A stretch of DNA of 64,000 nt from assembly GCA_025201805.1 (NCBI GenBank), contig MU619266.1, positions 155,760-219,759 of the forward strand. The letters run 5' to 3'. This DNA is from Parasitella parasitica (taxonomy: Eukaryota > Mucoromycota > Mucoromycetes > Mucorales > Mucoraceae). Shown here piece after piece: positions 10,867-22,515 of the stretch (the stretch's first letter is position 1; each line of letters opens with the position of its first letter). The position numbers and the translations under genes were made by a program. The notes under the pieces are model-generated. The model ran no database searches, was not told the origin of the DNA, and saw nothing but the letters and a program-made list of their open reading frames with translations.

Positions 10867-11211
10867 ATGGAAAACCTGATTCAGGTGATTTGCTCCCTTT
10901 TTTTATAGTTGTATCGGTCCGTTGCTTTGTTCGATGTGTCCGTCAATTGCTTTGCGAATATTGCAGGGCGCGATGTCCCCCTAGCATCTACAGTGGCTCT
11001 TGCTAGTATCCTTTTTGATAGCACGCATACGTACACAGACACCATACATGGACCTGCTGTGCAGGCTCAATTGCGAACCACCGACACAGCAGGAAATTTA
11101 GCGTGCATTGTTTTGGCCCAGACAAACAAAATATTTGATTGTTTGTACATGACAAAGTTAGATCTTGATAATGAAGCAATGCGCTATTTTAAGCGTCAAA
11201 TATTAACCTGA
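10867..11211 (+). CDS. hypothetical small protein, 5' structure uncertain
   Basis: An open frame of 100 codons runs from 10909 to 11211 but has no early ATG. Directly upstream, ATG at 10867 opens the same frame for MENLIQ, then 24 nt beginning GTGATT and ending TTTATAG contain the only in-frame stop. Either a very short intron (10885-10908) is removed, or the true first exon lies elsewhere. The translated body contains LFDVSVNCFANIAGRDV and ends LDNEAMRYFKRQILT. I considered a proteasome-assembly-chaperone 4 relationship from the N-terminal DVS-x-F segment, but the middle does not fit, so no function is assigned. Confidence 0.4.
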
Positions 11212-11631
11212 ACGGATGTTGAGCACATTACTACGTGCAAAATGAAAAGCAAAACCCGTAGGATTACCCTCAAGATGCTCAAGATGCTCAAGATGCACTA
11301 TCCAAAAGCAAAATTGGATTTTCATGACACATTTCCTTTTTTTTTTTTTGTTGGCAATGGAAAATCCTTTCAAGGCATAAAGAAGCTAGTGTTTGTCCGT
11401 ACCTTGGCATGAAACGCCATGTTTGTTTCTGGATCCATGTCTCAACAATACTGATTGCTTATTACATTGGATGCGTACATTTATAACATCTTGATTGAAC
11501 AATGCCAGCAACAATTCAAAGCCTGAAACGAGGCGCACAGCAAAACATTTTTCAAGAAAACACGGGTTTTTTTATCCCGGAATTTTCGGTTTTTTTTTTT
11601 TTTTTTTTTTTTTTTTGCAAAATAGCATCAA
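11212..11631. other. spacer with promoter poly(T)
   Basis: No gene is seen. The sequence 11271-11296 contains the triplet 'caagatgct' three times. A 27-nt T-run (11590-11616) ends 15 nt before the next start codon. Confidence 0.5.
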
Positions 11632-13112
11632 ATGACCATGATGAGCAGCGATGATGACGAGCACATAAATGACGCTGTTGATCTCATTCCGTTGGTACAG
11701 GTATTGCGGAATAAAACCACGACTATTCTCGATCAATGCAAGATCTGGAACGACCAGAGACCTATTGAAGGGCTGCACAGATACATTAATTCTCTCACAG
11801 CCGAAATGCATTTTATCGATAAAGTAAGCAGTTGCAGAGCATAATACAAAAGAAGGTCCCAGTCTGTAACGAGTCTCTTGGGCAGCTTTTAGAAAACCCT
11901 TCAAAAATCAAGAGGGAACACGTCCAAAGCACGAACCTAAGCTACCTGGAAGCAGTGTACGAGGCATTATCCGGCGTCGGCCAAAGAAAGGACCAAGTAA
12001 TGAAATTGGTGAGCGCTCCGTCGCAGAGCAACAGTAGCCAGTGGATGTCCCAAGCTGCAATGATCCGCAATCACAGTATAAAAGTAGACATTGTAACTGA
12101 GAATGGGTTGGTGTGGGTAAAGGTGATTGCGCGCAACGCAAAGGCATTTCGACATGAACTTATGGGATTAGAGTGGGATGACTCCTCCTCTTCAGATGAT
12201 GGCTCTGATGACGGCTCCAGTGACGCTGATGCTGGTTGCAGACAATCATCTGGAGATTTTGACAGTTTACCCATCTTCAAAAAGGCCCGCGAGTATCTGA
12301 GAACAGCCCAGGCGCATCACGTCCAGTTTCACACACCAGTTGTCGTGTTTGCGTTTATGCGCATTAAACCCAAACAAGACGTTTTTGTGCAAAGAATCAT
12401 GGATAGACTGAAAGAAATCGGCATTGTTGTGTACATGCAAGACACAGATACCACACTGCAGTCATCCTACGCGCCATTTTTAAGAGACGTGGGCGACCTG
12501 GACCACCTAACAACGCCCTCAATAAACGTGGATGTCAGTTCAGCGCTAGCCCTCCTATCCGAGCTTTCGCATCATGTGTGTTTACCCAAACAAGTATCCG
12601 CCCTTCCCTTACAAGTACAAGCCGAGCGAGAAGCACTGGTACCTGCACTGCCTCAAGTTTTGCCCTATATCACGGGGAAAAAGCTGTTTATCATCCAGAC
12701 TGCATATGACCGACTCAAAGACATTGTTGAGGTGGTGGGCGGCCCACAAGAAGTGGCGCGATTCAGATACCTATTCAGAGATCATCTTGGCTTAGATTTG
12801 CAATTCGATCAGGAATTGTGGACCATTCTGCCGTCTTTATCTGTAGACGTCATGCCGGATGCATCGTCAGAAGCCTTCACCAAGCTGCTCGATCCACCAC
12901 AGCAAAAGACAAAGTTGAACAATGGACGCAAGATCCGGACTCGATTCTCCGACTTTCATGCAAAAATCTTTGGCAGTGGAGACCACTACAAAATGACCAC
13001 ATTAACAGCAATACAATGGATGGAAACTGCCCTTAAAGACGCCGGTCTGCAAGGCGTTTCGCTGGTGTCTCATGAGCCCCGGTCTTTGGCAGAGAAGAAG
13101 ATGCAACCCTAG
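11632..13112 (+). CDS. DUF1308 / UPF0415 (C7orf25-like) protein
   Basis: Exons 11632-11823 and 11886-13112, 472 residues. The family is recognised by REHVQSTNLSYL (human C7orf25 has SHLQSTNLTHL), by VDIVTENGLVWVKVIARNAKA, VVFAFMRIKPK, a central NVDVSSALALLSELSHH block, KLFIIQTAYDRLKDI...GGPQE, and the C-terminal IFGSGDHYKMTTLTA. A putative nuclease (PIN-like) relationship has been proposed for the C-terminal part; function is not established. The intron was set at 62 nt because this preserves the 11-residue spacing between the aligned Lys and HxQSTNL; shorter apparent GT-AG options (14 or 29 nt) were rejected. An acidic Ser/Asp stretch (12180-12230) is fungal-specific insertion. Confidence 0.85.
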
Positions 13113-13445
13113 AAACCCATATTCTAAAATAAATTATGCTGTTTGTTTGTTTTTATCCAAGCACAAAGAATAGAAGGTATTACATATCGTAGTATCGTGT
13201 TACGCCAAACGAGTATAGACGTTGCTTGGTTTATTAGAAAAGTGTATAAGTATATATTTATATATTTATTATAAATTGCAATTTAAATGGCATATGTTTA
13301 GTTTGTAGTATAAAGTATATGTATAAGTGGTTATTGCTGTGCAAACCATAAGGCCAAGTGGAATAGGGGCAAATGTATAGAGATCATGGTGTCATCACCA
13401 TCATTGATATGTTGTATATTATAGTAGCAAGCACCTTACAAAGGT

Positions 13446-13794
13446 TCATAGATTATCGATATGTCTTGATAAGTTTGATATATAAAAAGAATGGTGTGTG
13501 TTTGTATAGATGGAATGCATAGCGACTTGATCCGTGTCGAAAAGATGCTCGTTATTCAGAATGTCTTCGTTGTCGCTGATGTCAATAGCATCCAATTTCT
13601 CTTCAAATTGAATGTCCTTCCATTGTGATGGATGGACTCCCTCTCTAGGACATTCTGCCTACAAGTTGAAGTCAAAGAATGTCGTGTGAATCAAACTGGT
13701 CTTTAGTTTAATGTCAACAAATAATACGTACGGAATGTCTTGGAAGCCAATCCCCACATAATTCACAGGTAGCAGGCAGCGCTTTTGGGTTCAT
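13446..13794 (-). CDS. small zinc-knuckle protein (91 residues)
   Basis: Exon 1 is 13732-13794 (21 codons) and exon 2 is 13446-13658 (71 codons), joined phase 0 across an intron with GTACGT donor and TTGTAG acceptor. The N-terminus carries CELCGDWLPRHSAEC, a C-x2-C-x8-H-x3-C pattern like a C2HC or UBZ-type knuckle that is only complete after splicing. The rest is acidic (LDAIDISDNEDILNNEHLFD) with no further domain. No homologue is recognised. The gene is convergent with the DUF1308 gene. The knuckle across the splice junction and clean splice sites support it, but it is short enough to be missed by standard gene finders. Confidence 0.6.
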
Positions 13795-15235
13795 GATGTA
13801 TCAATAGTTTTTTTTAAAAAAAACATGGAGAGAAAAACGGCCCCTTTTATATTTGAAAAAAAATAGTGTCATCATTGAATTTCCAGGTGCCAGCAACTTG
13901 CGATCATAGCAAACTCATGTGGTAGCTGCTTGTCATACCTAAAATACCTTGTACCTCCCAAATAGTAAAACACGGAAAGGCGTTTTTCTTGATTTATCAT
14001 CATTTGATTCGCCCCGTGTTCTCTTGTATTTTTTATTACTGTCGAATCTACACGCACAGAAAGTAGACATGCATTATGTGCGTATTTTTGCCCTGAATAA
14101 ATAATGACACATTGACTCCCTAATACTGCTTCCACACAGAAATCAATCAGCAACAGTCATCGTGAGATGGCATGCTGTGGCACAAAGGTAATTCATGTCA
14201 ATTAACCCCACTCTCTTTTTCTCTTTCTTTATCCAAAAACCCAAGAAAACTGTAGGTAATTCGTGTGTTGGGAAAGTTCTCCTTACAAAATATATATCTT
14301 AATATATACATACTCCTTTCATAATGTAATTCCACTAATTTACATATACTAGTTGATTCTTCCCTCCATGTCCCACCCTCCTTTTTTTTTTAGCAGGTAA
14401 ATTAAGACTTGAACCTTTTATTTTCTACCAGTTTTACTATTGGATCAGAAAGTTACACTTTAATTTATTGATATCATACAATAAGACAGCCCCTCCTTTT
14501 ACCATGATTTGCTTTTAATTGCTACTTAAATGCCGCACCAATGCTTATTGGCGATAGACAGGATAGTATAAATGCTAAGTAAGACTATTAGGATTAGTCT
14601 GTTTGGTATTATATAGTGCATTTCAGAGATATGTGTTATATTCTCCTATACGACATGTCAATTGAGCACGATGATGTACAGTTGTATTTACAAAAGGAGT
14701 TTATATTTGGCGGTAAACAACAAAGAATGACGAAACATGCCATGCAACTGTTCAAAAAACACACACGCACACCCCCCCCCCAACCAATTCAAGACGAACA
14801 AGATGCAATTTGCACACAGAAGCTATAATTATTAACTCTGCATCCAATGGCACTGAGAGTCAAAGCATTTTCACTCTTTCTAAACGTTATTTTTTTCAAT
14901 AGTTGGTTCTTCATAAATATGAACTATTGCACTCCGTACGTTTGGTGCCATAAAGACAAACAAAAATGCCAATCAACAATTGCTATTGTGCCATTTCAAA
15001 ACTCTCGCGAGAGACGACTATTTTGAAAATACCAGACCTGGATAGTGTTCTGCAGATAGCGTCAATAAGCGGCTCTAAATTTCATACTATAAAGGTCTAT
15101 AAAAGTTTATGAATGCTTATAAACGTCTAGAAGCTTGCAAAAAAGAATATATTTAAATCAGTGTAAAAATACAAAGTACAAAATGCTTCATAACAAGGTT
15201 TGAACATAATACAAGGTCATCATGAATATGTCGGC
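13795..15235. other. gene-poor spacer
   Basis: Open stretches at 13872-14153 (minus, 93 codons) and 14616-14828 (plus, 70 codons) have no recognised motif and are probably chance. The rest is AT-rich, with the 3' flank of the acyltransferase gene at the right end. Confidence 0.45.
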
Positions 15236-17090
15236 CTAGTCAAGAGATAACCGACCTCTTCTGGTATTGCGAGAAATTTGCAACAACAAAACGATGCCTA
15301 ACGCCAAGCAGAAGAAACCAAACGAGTCGCCGATATATCCATACAAGGTAGCAGCCCGTTTCTGCAGAGGCAAAGAGAACAGATAACGCTCAGCATTGAT
15401 AGAGGCGACTTTTTGGTTGAAAATGCCATTCAAAGTAGGTTCGTAAATACCAGATTCACCTTGAGATACGCATCTGAATAAAGTAAATCCATTTTCAACC
15501 GCACGGAGCGTATTGGTTTGTTGATGATATGTGCCAATTGGACCCCATGTCCAGCTTGGCTGAAGCATCAAGTCGACATTAAGTGAGCTTGCTTGGGATA
15601 TGAACTGTGGGAAATTATAATCGAAGCATATAGCTCCACTAACTCTGCCAAACTCATCAGTATCTACATATTGAAGTACTGGGGGACCAGGAGGTTGTGT
15701 TTCCTTGAGTAAACGATGGTGGGTAAAAAAAATTTTTTTCTCGACAAACCGTAACTTTTAAGCAAGTTCACTTACTATACCGGGAACTGGGTGAGCTTTC
15801 TTATAGTCAATGGCAATCTCTCCTTCTTTTGTAATAAAGACAAACTTGTTTTGGCCAACCGGATCAACAGCAGCATAAGTAACACCCAAGTAAACCTTAT
15901 GGGTAGATGCAAACATTTTGGCTCTCTGGAGGAATTCGAATTCTTCGTCCATGTCGTTGACAGAAGCTGTCAACTCTGACCAAATGATAAGCTTGGCTCC
16001 AGCCTGTAAATTAGAGCATGTCAGTAATTGTTGTGGTTGTGGAGCATGCAAGTATTCAAACCTCAGCTAAAGAAGCAGTATGGTTAAACCAAATGTCGTG
16101 TTGCGCTTGTAAACCAGGAAATTCGCTTCCAGGGCCTACAACACAACCAACTTGCTCAGTCTTTGGGACGTATTGAGGATAAGTACTTTGGTAGAAAGAC
16201 CCAGAGTGAATATTCACACGAGCGCCGCCATAAGTGAGAGCAAGTGCAATAATACCACTGAAAACAGTAACTGGGTGCGTCAAAAGAGAGCGGTATTGTT
16301 TCTTGTGTGGTGGGCGAGTATGTTGATTGCTATTTTCCTCATCATCATTACCAGCAGTAGCAGATATAGAAGAATTTTGCAACAATTCATCATTGGCGGA
16401 CAAACATTGCAGTGGTAAGCTACCAATCTCCAAGATAGATGTTCCAAATAAAGCCACCAAAAAGTCGAGTAAAGATCTACCGCCCAGTTCAGCAATCTGA
16501 GCAAAATCAGGCCATGTAACTAAGGCAGTTGTCATGGAAGGATAATCACCAACGGCGCCATATCTGACAAGCAATGTCCACAATCCAGTCCAAATACAGG
16601 GCAAAAGCAGTACACGGGTTTTGATGCAGTGTTGGCGACTCAAAACATACTTTTCAGCAAACAAAGCAATGAGCAGAAATAGGTGGATGACAAGGGATAG
16701 CACTTTTTTTTAAGGAAATGGGTCAGTATATTTTGCGTATCAAGATACCACAGGCAACAAACATTCACATACAAATCGTTATCCAAGCACCAGGAAAACG
16801 CGGACCATCACTAACCATTCGAAAATTTCCCAGAAAGGATAATCCCATGCAAATGCTGCTTATGATATACACAATGAGTATATGATTAGTTGGCTGATGT
16901 CGAGTATAAAGCAAAGCAATGGGGAAGTAAAACCATGAGAAAAGCGGAATAGCTTGATATCCAAAGCCGAAAATTCTACAAGACAAAGAGTAAGATATAT
17001 GCTCGGTTTAATCTGAGCGTATTACATTATTAATATGAAGGGCATCAACAGCCAATGCTCGTTGATTTTTGCTTTTATCAACTCTTTCAT
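15236..17090 (-). CDS. apolipoprotein N-acyltransferase-like nitrilase-fold membrane protein
   Basis: Five exons: 17026-17090, 16773-16975, 16062-16702, 15776-16003, 15236-15703; 534 residues, phases exact. The N-terminal half has several hydrophobic helices (IPLFSWFYFPIALL, LSLVIHLFLLIALF, VTVFSGIIALALTYGG). The C-terminal half is a carbon-nitrogen hydrolase domain with the catalytic triad in order: Glu in LIIWSE, Lys in DYKKAHPVPG, Cys in SGAICFDYNFPQF. A final membrane helix (FGFFCLALGIVLLLQIS) follows. Fusion of N-terminal membrane helices to a nitrilase domain is the Lnt architecture; bacterial Lnt N-acylates lipoproteins, while the substrate of fungal homologues is less clear. Intron 2 has an acceptor directly after an A-run. 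An S. pombe Lnt1-like role is inference. Confidence 0.8.
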
Positions 17091-17942
17091 TTTTGCCGGT
17101 TTGAATGAAACAAAAAAAAGCAAAGCAAGAAAAGCAAGGAGTTTAAATAGGTTTCAGCATTAACTGTTGAATGCAAAAAATGGAATTCAGGTACGCGAAT
17201 AGATTATTATATGAAAGGTGTATTTTTTCCCTCGATTGGAGTCATCAAGATGATATATTTTGTTCAAAAAAAAATATACAAGCATCGCATTCATTATGAG
17301 AGCTACTGCTTCTTACAGGACAGAAGGCACTAGATGGACAAATTGCATAAATAAAAATCAATACATACCATTTAGTGTTCTGTTACCTATTCAAGGATTT
17401 TAGAAACTTTTTAGGATGTTTATTGGTATCTAAACAAACATTGTCTATTTGATATTATAAAATTCTCAACACTTGTCACTGTGGGTCATATAATATAACG
17501 CATTGACTTCGTTTTGCCATTACCATTCCTTGTTTTGTGCAAGGATCCCGTTGCTTGCATGCCGTATTGTCCCTCAAACCACATTGAATGCTACACTTCA
17601 ATAACTACTGGTTATTTACTCATTGTTTTACTGGTAGCGCAAACGCATCAGTTAGGAATGTCAAACTAATGGTGCTGACCAGATTAACAAATGATGATGG
17701 CACAAATACCCTTGATTTAAATAGAGGTGGGAGGGGGGGGGCGGAATTATCCAGATTTGACATGGTTTTTTATGCATTGAAGCAGACATTGTGTTATGCC
17801 ATTTATCTGCGGGTTTTATTTGAATAAAGAATGGCGACAAAAAGTATTATTCATCATTGCGAATAGAACTTCTTTTGGAGAGTGTTTAGTTAAACTGTCG
17901 TTTAAGTAAAAGTGAAGATATTACATTTTTTTTTATAGTTAT
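17091..17942. other. spacer between acyltransferase-like gene and FBA1
   Basis: No gene is recognised. It includes the promoter of the minus-strand acyltransferase gene on its left and the 3' flank of FBA1 on its right. A G-run (ggggggggcgg) occurs near 17730. An 79-codon plus-strand ORF at 17588-17827 has no motif and spans this G-run. Confidence 0.5.
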
Positions 17943-18968
17943 TTACAATTTTTCAATGTTACCCAAGTCTCTGCAGGCTTGTTGAACTCTCTTGGACATG
18001 CTCTTTTCGGACTCACGAATAAAGACGCGAGGATCATAGTACTTCTTGTTAGGCTTATTATCGCCTTCAGGGTTACCAACTTGAGATTGGAGATATAACT
18101 TCTTGCTTTCATAGTAGTTTCTGAGGCCGTCCCAATAAGCCCATTGGGTGTCAGTATCAACGTTCATCTTGACAACGCCATTTTTGACAGCTTCTAAAAT
18201 CTCGGCTTCAGTAGAGCCGGATCCACCATGGAAGACAAAGAAAACAGGCTTCTTTTCCTCAGAGTTGAGTTTTTCAGCGACGAATTCCTGATGCTTGCCC
18301 AAGAGTTCAGGATGGAGCTTAACATTACCAGGAGCATAGACACCGTGGACGTTACCGAAGCCAGCAGCGATGGAAAACAAGTTGGTAACTTTGCTAAAGG
18401 CCTCATGGATATCCCAAATATCTTCGGGTTGGGTGTAAAGAGCAGCATTGTCGACACCAGAATTGTCAACACCATCTTCCTCGCCACCAGTGATACCGAT
18501 TTCCATCTCGAGCCAGCAGTCGATAGCAGCCATGCGTTTGAGATACTTGAGACAAATCTCGATGTTCTCTTCCTTGGTTTCTTCAGAAAGATCCAACATG
18601 TGAGACGAGAAGAGGGGTTCGCCATGAGCCTTAAAGTACTCCTCGTCAGCAGCAAGCATGCCGTCGAACCAAGGCAAGAGTTTCTTGGCACAATGGTCAG
18701 AGTGGATAATGACGGGAATACCATAGGCTTTAGCAACAGTACGAACGTACTAGTAGTGGTTAAAAGGTTAGGCACATTGTGGTCGAGACCCTCATATTAT
18801 TTCAATTTTACCTGGGCACCAGCAACGGCACCGATGATGGAAGCTTCTTGGTTCTTGTTTTCTAAACCCTTACCAGCAAAGTAGGCTGCACCGCCTTGAG
18901 AGAATTGAATGATAACAGGAGACTTGATATCACGAGCAGCTTCAAGAGTAGCATTGACGGTACTATAA
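17943..18968 (-). CDS. FBA1: class II fructose-bisphosphate aldolase, 5' end lost in gap
   Basis: Exons seen are 18812-18962 and 17943-18749 (about 319 residues); the first exon or exons, roughly 42 residues, fall in the N gap. The enzyme cleaves fructose 1,6-bisphosphate in glycolysis using zinc. Visible hallmarks are the zinc-ligand motif VIIHSDHCAKKLLPWFDGML, the GEPLFSSHMLDLSEE block, EMEIGITGGEEDG, FGNVHG, and the glycine loop FVFHGGSGS followed by KMNVDTDTQWAYWDG, all as in yeast Fba1. The 3' end is intact (PNKKYYDPRVFIRESE...). Codon use is strongly biased to C-ending codons compared with neighbours, as expected for a highly expressed gene. Exon 18812-18962 starts with a split codon whose first two bases lie in the gap. 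Confidence 0.95.
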
Positions 18969-19468
18969 NNNNNNNNNNNNNNNNNNNNNNNNNNNNNNNN
19001 NNNNNNNNNNNNNNNNNNNNNNNNNNNNNNNNNNNNNNNNNNNNNNNNNNNNNNNNNNNNNNNNNNNNNNNNNNNNNNNNNNNNNNNNNNNNNNNNNNNN
19101 NNNNNNNNNNNNNNNNNNNNNNNNNNNNNNNNNNNNNNNNNNNNNNNNNNNNNNNNNNNNNNNNNNNNNNNNNNNNNNNNNNNNNNNNNNNNNNNNNNNN
19201 NNNNNNNNNNNNNNNNNNNNNNNNNNNNNNNNNNNNNNNNNNNNNNNNNNNNNNNNNNNNNNNNNNNNNNNNNNNNNNNNNNNNNNNNNNNNNNNNNNNN
19301 NNNNNNNNNNNNNNNNNNNNNNNNNNNNNNNNNNNNNNNNNNNNNNNNNNNNNNNNNNNNNNNNNNNNNNNNNNNNNNNNNNNNNNNNNNNNNNNNNNNN
19401 NNNNNNNNNNNNNNNNNNNNNNNNNNNNNNNNNNNNNNNNNNNNNNNNNNNNNNNNNNNNNNNNNNNN
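18969..19468. other. assembly gap of 500 N
   Basis: Exactly 500 N, a round number that suggests a scaffolding placeholder rather than a measured length. It hides the start codon and first residues of FBA1. Confidence 0.97.
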
Positions 19469-20217
19469 ATGATGTAAACGTTACCATGCTTTGGCCTTCC
19501 GATGTAGGTATAAACTGCACTACTTTGAGCTGTTGAGCTATTGGCATATCCTGGGAAAATACAACAGCAAAAGGTGACACACAAAAAGAGACGCTCAAGT
19601 GATCCGGGGATGCCCGTTTTTTGCTTATTAAAGTTGTATTGCATTACAGGAAGAACGCGTAAAAGAGAATCTCCCCTTTCATTCGGTAGACACCTCATTA
19701 TGCTCAATCTCAAGGGTTATCTCCATCTCTACATTTCGGGTTATTATAACAATGTCGATTTACTATGATACACATCAATGCCATAGCTTGAAGGCCATTT
19801 CAATCCAGACTCGTGAATAGTAAAGGGTTTATGCATTTTAAACAGGATACGCCGGGAAACAAGGAACTTTTCCAAGGGGTTGCATGGAAGCTTTAGTAAG
19901 CTTGTAAATACCACATACTGTCTCAATTTAAAACTGTGGATCACCAGTAAGACAACAAGAGTGTTTATTATTGAGCAAGTAAATCTTCGCTTTAATATAC
20001 GTGGACAGAATAAATGTAATTCCAAAGGTTTCGATGAAGAAACTGCCCATACCTGATTGAAAGCGTTTGTATGCAAGTGCATCACATCTAAGTAACATTC
20101 ACCAAATATTCAAAACTCCCATCCATTAAAAAGCACTGAAAAATAATAATTATATGATACTATTAAGATGATGATAAAATGGGCTAGATGCTGTATAGTA
20201 AAAAGGAAAAGCGATAC
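19469..20217. other. probable FBA1 promoter side and spacer
   Basis: No intact gene is seen right of the gap. Short open frames on both strands lack motifs. Part of the left end could still be a 5' UTR or first exon of FBA1, but I cannot find the expected N-terminal residues. Confidence 0.4.
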
Positions 20218-20590
20218 TTATTTATCTGCACAAATATACAAAACTATTCATTTCCAAATTAGTTTTGTGTCTAGACTAAGATTCTCTTGAGCTGTTAAAA
20301 TATTACCATTATTTCCTCTAATAAACGTATCTCCATACGTATTCTTCAATCTTCCTTCAACATACTCTTCTGTGTTTTCTAGAGCAATATTCATGTAACC
20401 ATCTAAACAGGCCAAAGTGCCTACAGTTGCATTACACGTAAAAAAAAAAAGTCAAATTACGCAATCAGTGAGCCATCTACACTGTCTCACCTTTGTAATC
20501 TATACCCGAGTTCAATCTGACCTTGACAGTTTGACCTAATACAGTACCCAAAAAATCGGTGGGTGTCTTTGAGCTCGACTGACTCTCCAT
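20218..20590 (-). CDS. LSM6: U6 snRNA-associated Sm-like protein LSm6
   Basis: Exons 20491-20590, 20307-20420 and 20218-20243 give 79 residues. The product matches LSm6 through nearly its whole length: TPTDFLGTVLGQTVKVRLNS, GTLACLDGYMNIALENTEEY, then the Sm2 motif FIRGNNVLYI. LSm6 is part of the LSm2-8 ring (U6 snRNA 3' end, splicing) and LSm1-7 ring (mRNA decapping). The third exon encodes only eight residues plus stop; without it the Sm2 motif would be broken, which fixes the 63-nt second intron (acceptor AATAG at 20244). Reading through that intron would instead give a spurious longer tail. Confidence 0.93.
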
Positions 20591-21267
20591 GGTAATAGTG
20601 ATTGTAACAACAAGTTTTGAGCAAAGAGTAGAATCAAAAAGCTTTTCTCAAGGTGTGCCAAGTAGTCACCTTTCCCAAAGATCTCCATTATCCATCTTGC
20701 ACATTCCGATTGGTTGAAACTTTCGTGTCAAGCACATTCACTCTTCAAGTCTAGTAATTTAAACTTTGATCTGGACAGGGAAACAACCATCGCAAGTATA
20801 AAGTGTATCAAGAGTAATCTTGTGCTGTTGATTTGAGTGTATAAACAATGTCGGGGCTATTTTAAAACGAATAACTGAAATTGTGTCATTGCAAAATCGA
20901 CAGCTGGGATTCCAATGGTTTTGTCGAATCAGTACATGCTGCTTTTATTCGGATATAACAGAAATGGATATTTCCCAAGAGAGACGTCTGGTAATATTGA
21001 TTTTTATAACAAAACATTGTATCTTGATCTGAGCTTCTAATTTGCTATTTGATCATGAAGATATACTTGTATTTTTTGGTTCCAAAATTGGATTTAAAAT
21101 TCTGATGGGGTGATAAAAATTGAGTATCATACGATATACAATAAATTAATAAGTTAAAAGGAAGAAAAGATGATGTCTATAAAGAAACATAAAGTGGTCT
21201 ACGGAATGAAGTGGAAAAGATAAAAAAAAAAAAAGAGTGCGAGTTTCAAAAGGGACATTGTTGCTAC
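20591..21267. other. spacer: LSM6 promoter and 3' flank of the next gene
   Basis: No coding sequence is recognised. It holds the upstream region of minus-strand LSM6 and the downstream region of the His/Asp-rich gene. Confidence 0.5.
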
Positions 21268-22062
21268 TTAAAGAAGCAAATAAGCAGCAATACCGGCAGC
21301 AGCGGCAACGAAGGTACCACCTACGCGGACATTCTCAGCACCACTGACAGAACTGGCAATAGCAGAAGACGCAGATGCAGCAGCGCTGCTGGCCTTGGAG
21401 GCAATGGATGAGGTTCTGGCACCAACAGCAGAGCTTACAAGGCCACTGGATGAGGCCTGAGCAGCAGCAAAATCAGCAAGACCAGAAGCTTCAGCAGCTT
21501 CAACATCGACGCCGTCAACAGAAGCTAAAGAGTTGGCATGGAGATCCTCATCGTCATCATCATCACCACCCTTTCCATGCTTCTTCCATTTGTACTTGCC
21601 ACCCTCCTCATCATCATCATCGTCATCATCATGTTTACCATGGCTGTCTTCATCATCTTCATCATCATGTTTGCCATGGCTGTCTTCATGCTCGCCTTCA
21701 TCTTTGTCTTCATGCTTGTGCTTGTTGGACTTCCAGTGAGGCTTACCCTATACAGTTTTTTAATTGTTTATGTTGAAAAATTGGCATTTCGACTTACGGT
21801 AGGTCTAGCATTCCAAGACTTTGTGAGTGTAACTGTCTTTACAACAACAACGGGAGGTCTAGTTTCAACTTGAATGCCGGGACCAGAAAGATCAGGCTTG
21901 TCATGATGGCCCTTACCTCCTTCTCCCTTATGCTCATAAGCAGCTAAAAACAATTTAATGTTGGGATATATACATTCAGATTTATCGCATATTACGCATC
22001 TACTTACAAGCGGCAGTTGTAGCCAAAGCAGCAGTGATAGCGAGAACAGCGAACGACTTCAT
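21268..22062 (-). CDS. secreted His/Asp-rich, probably GPI-anchored protein
   Basis: Exons 22008-22062, 21798-21943 and 21268-21747; 226 residues. The start MKSFAVLAITAALATTAA is a clear signal peptide. The C-terminus has a Ser/Ala-rich stretch and ends in a short hydrophobic tail (GGTFVAAAAGIAAYLLL), as expected for a GPI attachment signal or wall protein. The middle is extremely charged: two copies of EDSHGKHDD plus Asp runs (DDDDDDDEE) and HxK motifs. Such His/Asp clusters could bind divalent metals (inference; no family recognised). Downstream comes Ala/Ser-rich spacer. It faces away from NAS2, with about 450 nt between their starts. Confidence 0.75.
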
Positions 22063-22515
22063 TGGTTGTATTATATGAAGAAGAAAAAAAAGAAAAGTGG
22101 TATGAAGGTGATTGTTTAGATCAGAGTAATAAAAACAGCAAGAGTTTTGCATTGCATTGCCTTTATATAATTCTTTGGATATTTTCCCGACATTTCAAGC
22201 AAAGCTAGTCTTAAAAGTAATATCGGAAGAATTGAGCATGCTGTTGATCTATTGCTACAGTTACAAACATTTTTACAAATAAGCTTAATTTCCGTTTTTG
22301 TTGGTAGCAGTTAGACTTTTCATGCTAGGCAACCTCATTAGCAATATCTCCGGCACTAGTTGGACGTTGTGTGCTGAGTGATGCTGCTGCTGCTGCTGCT
22401 GTCGGGAATTTGAAACTCATTAGCAGCAGCTTTCTGTATACCTAGACTTGCTTTGCAACACGCAACCACTTTTTTTTTTTTTACCTTCCTTGTCCAAGAA
22501 GAAAAAACGAACGCT

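Noticed and set aside
11824-11852. Apparent 14-nt or 29-nt intron in the DUF1308 gene
   Set aside because: A normal 62-nt intron (11824-11885) also keeps frame and preserves the exact 11-residue spacing seen in the human homologue.
20218-20310. LSm6 ending with a readthrough tail (GNILTAQENL)
   Set aside because: It destroys the conserved Sm2 motif; splicing to the eight-codon last exon restores FIRGNNVLYI.
21211-21873. His/Trp-rich or Ser-rich plus-strand frames opposite the secreted protein
   Set aside because: They are complements of GAT/CAT repeats in the real minus-strand gene.
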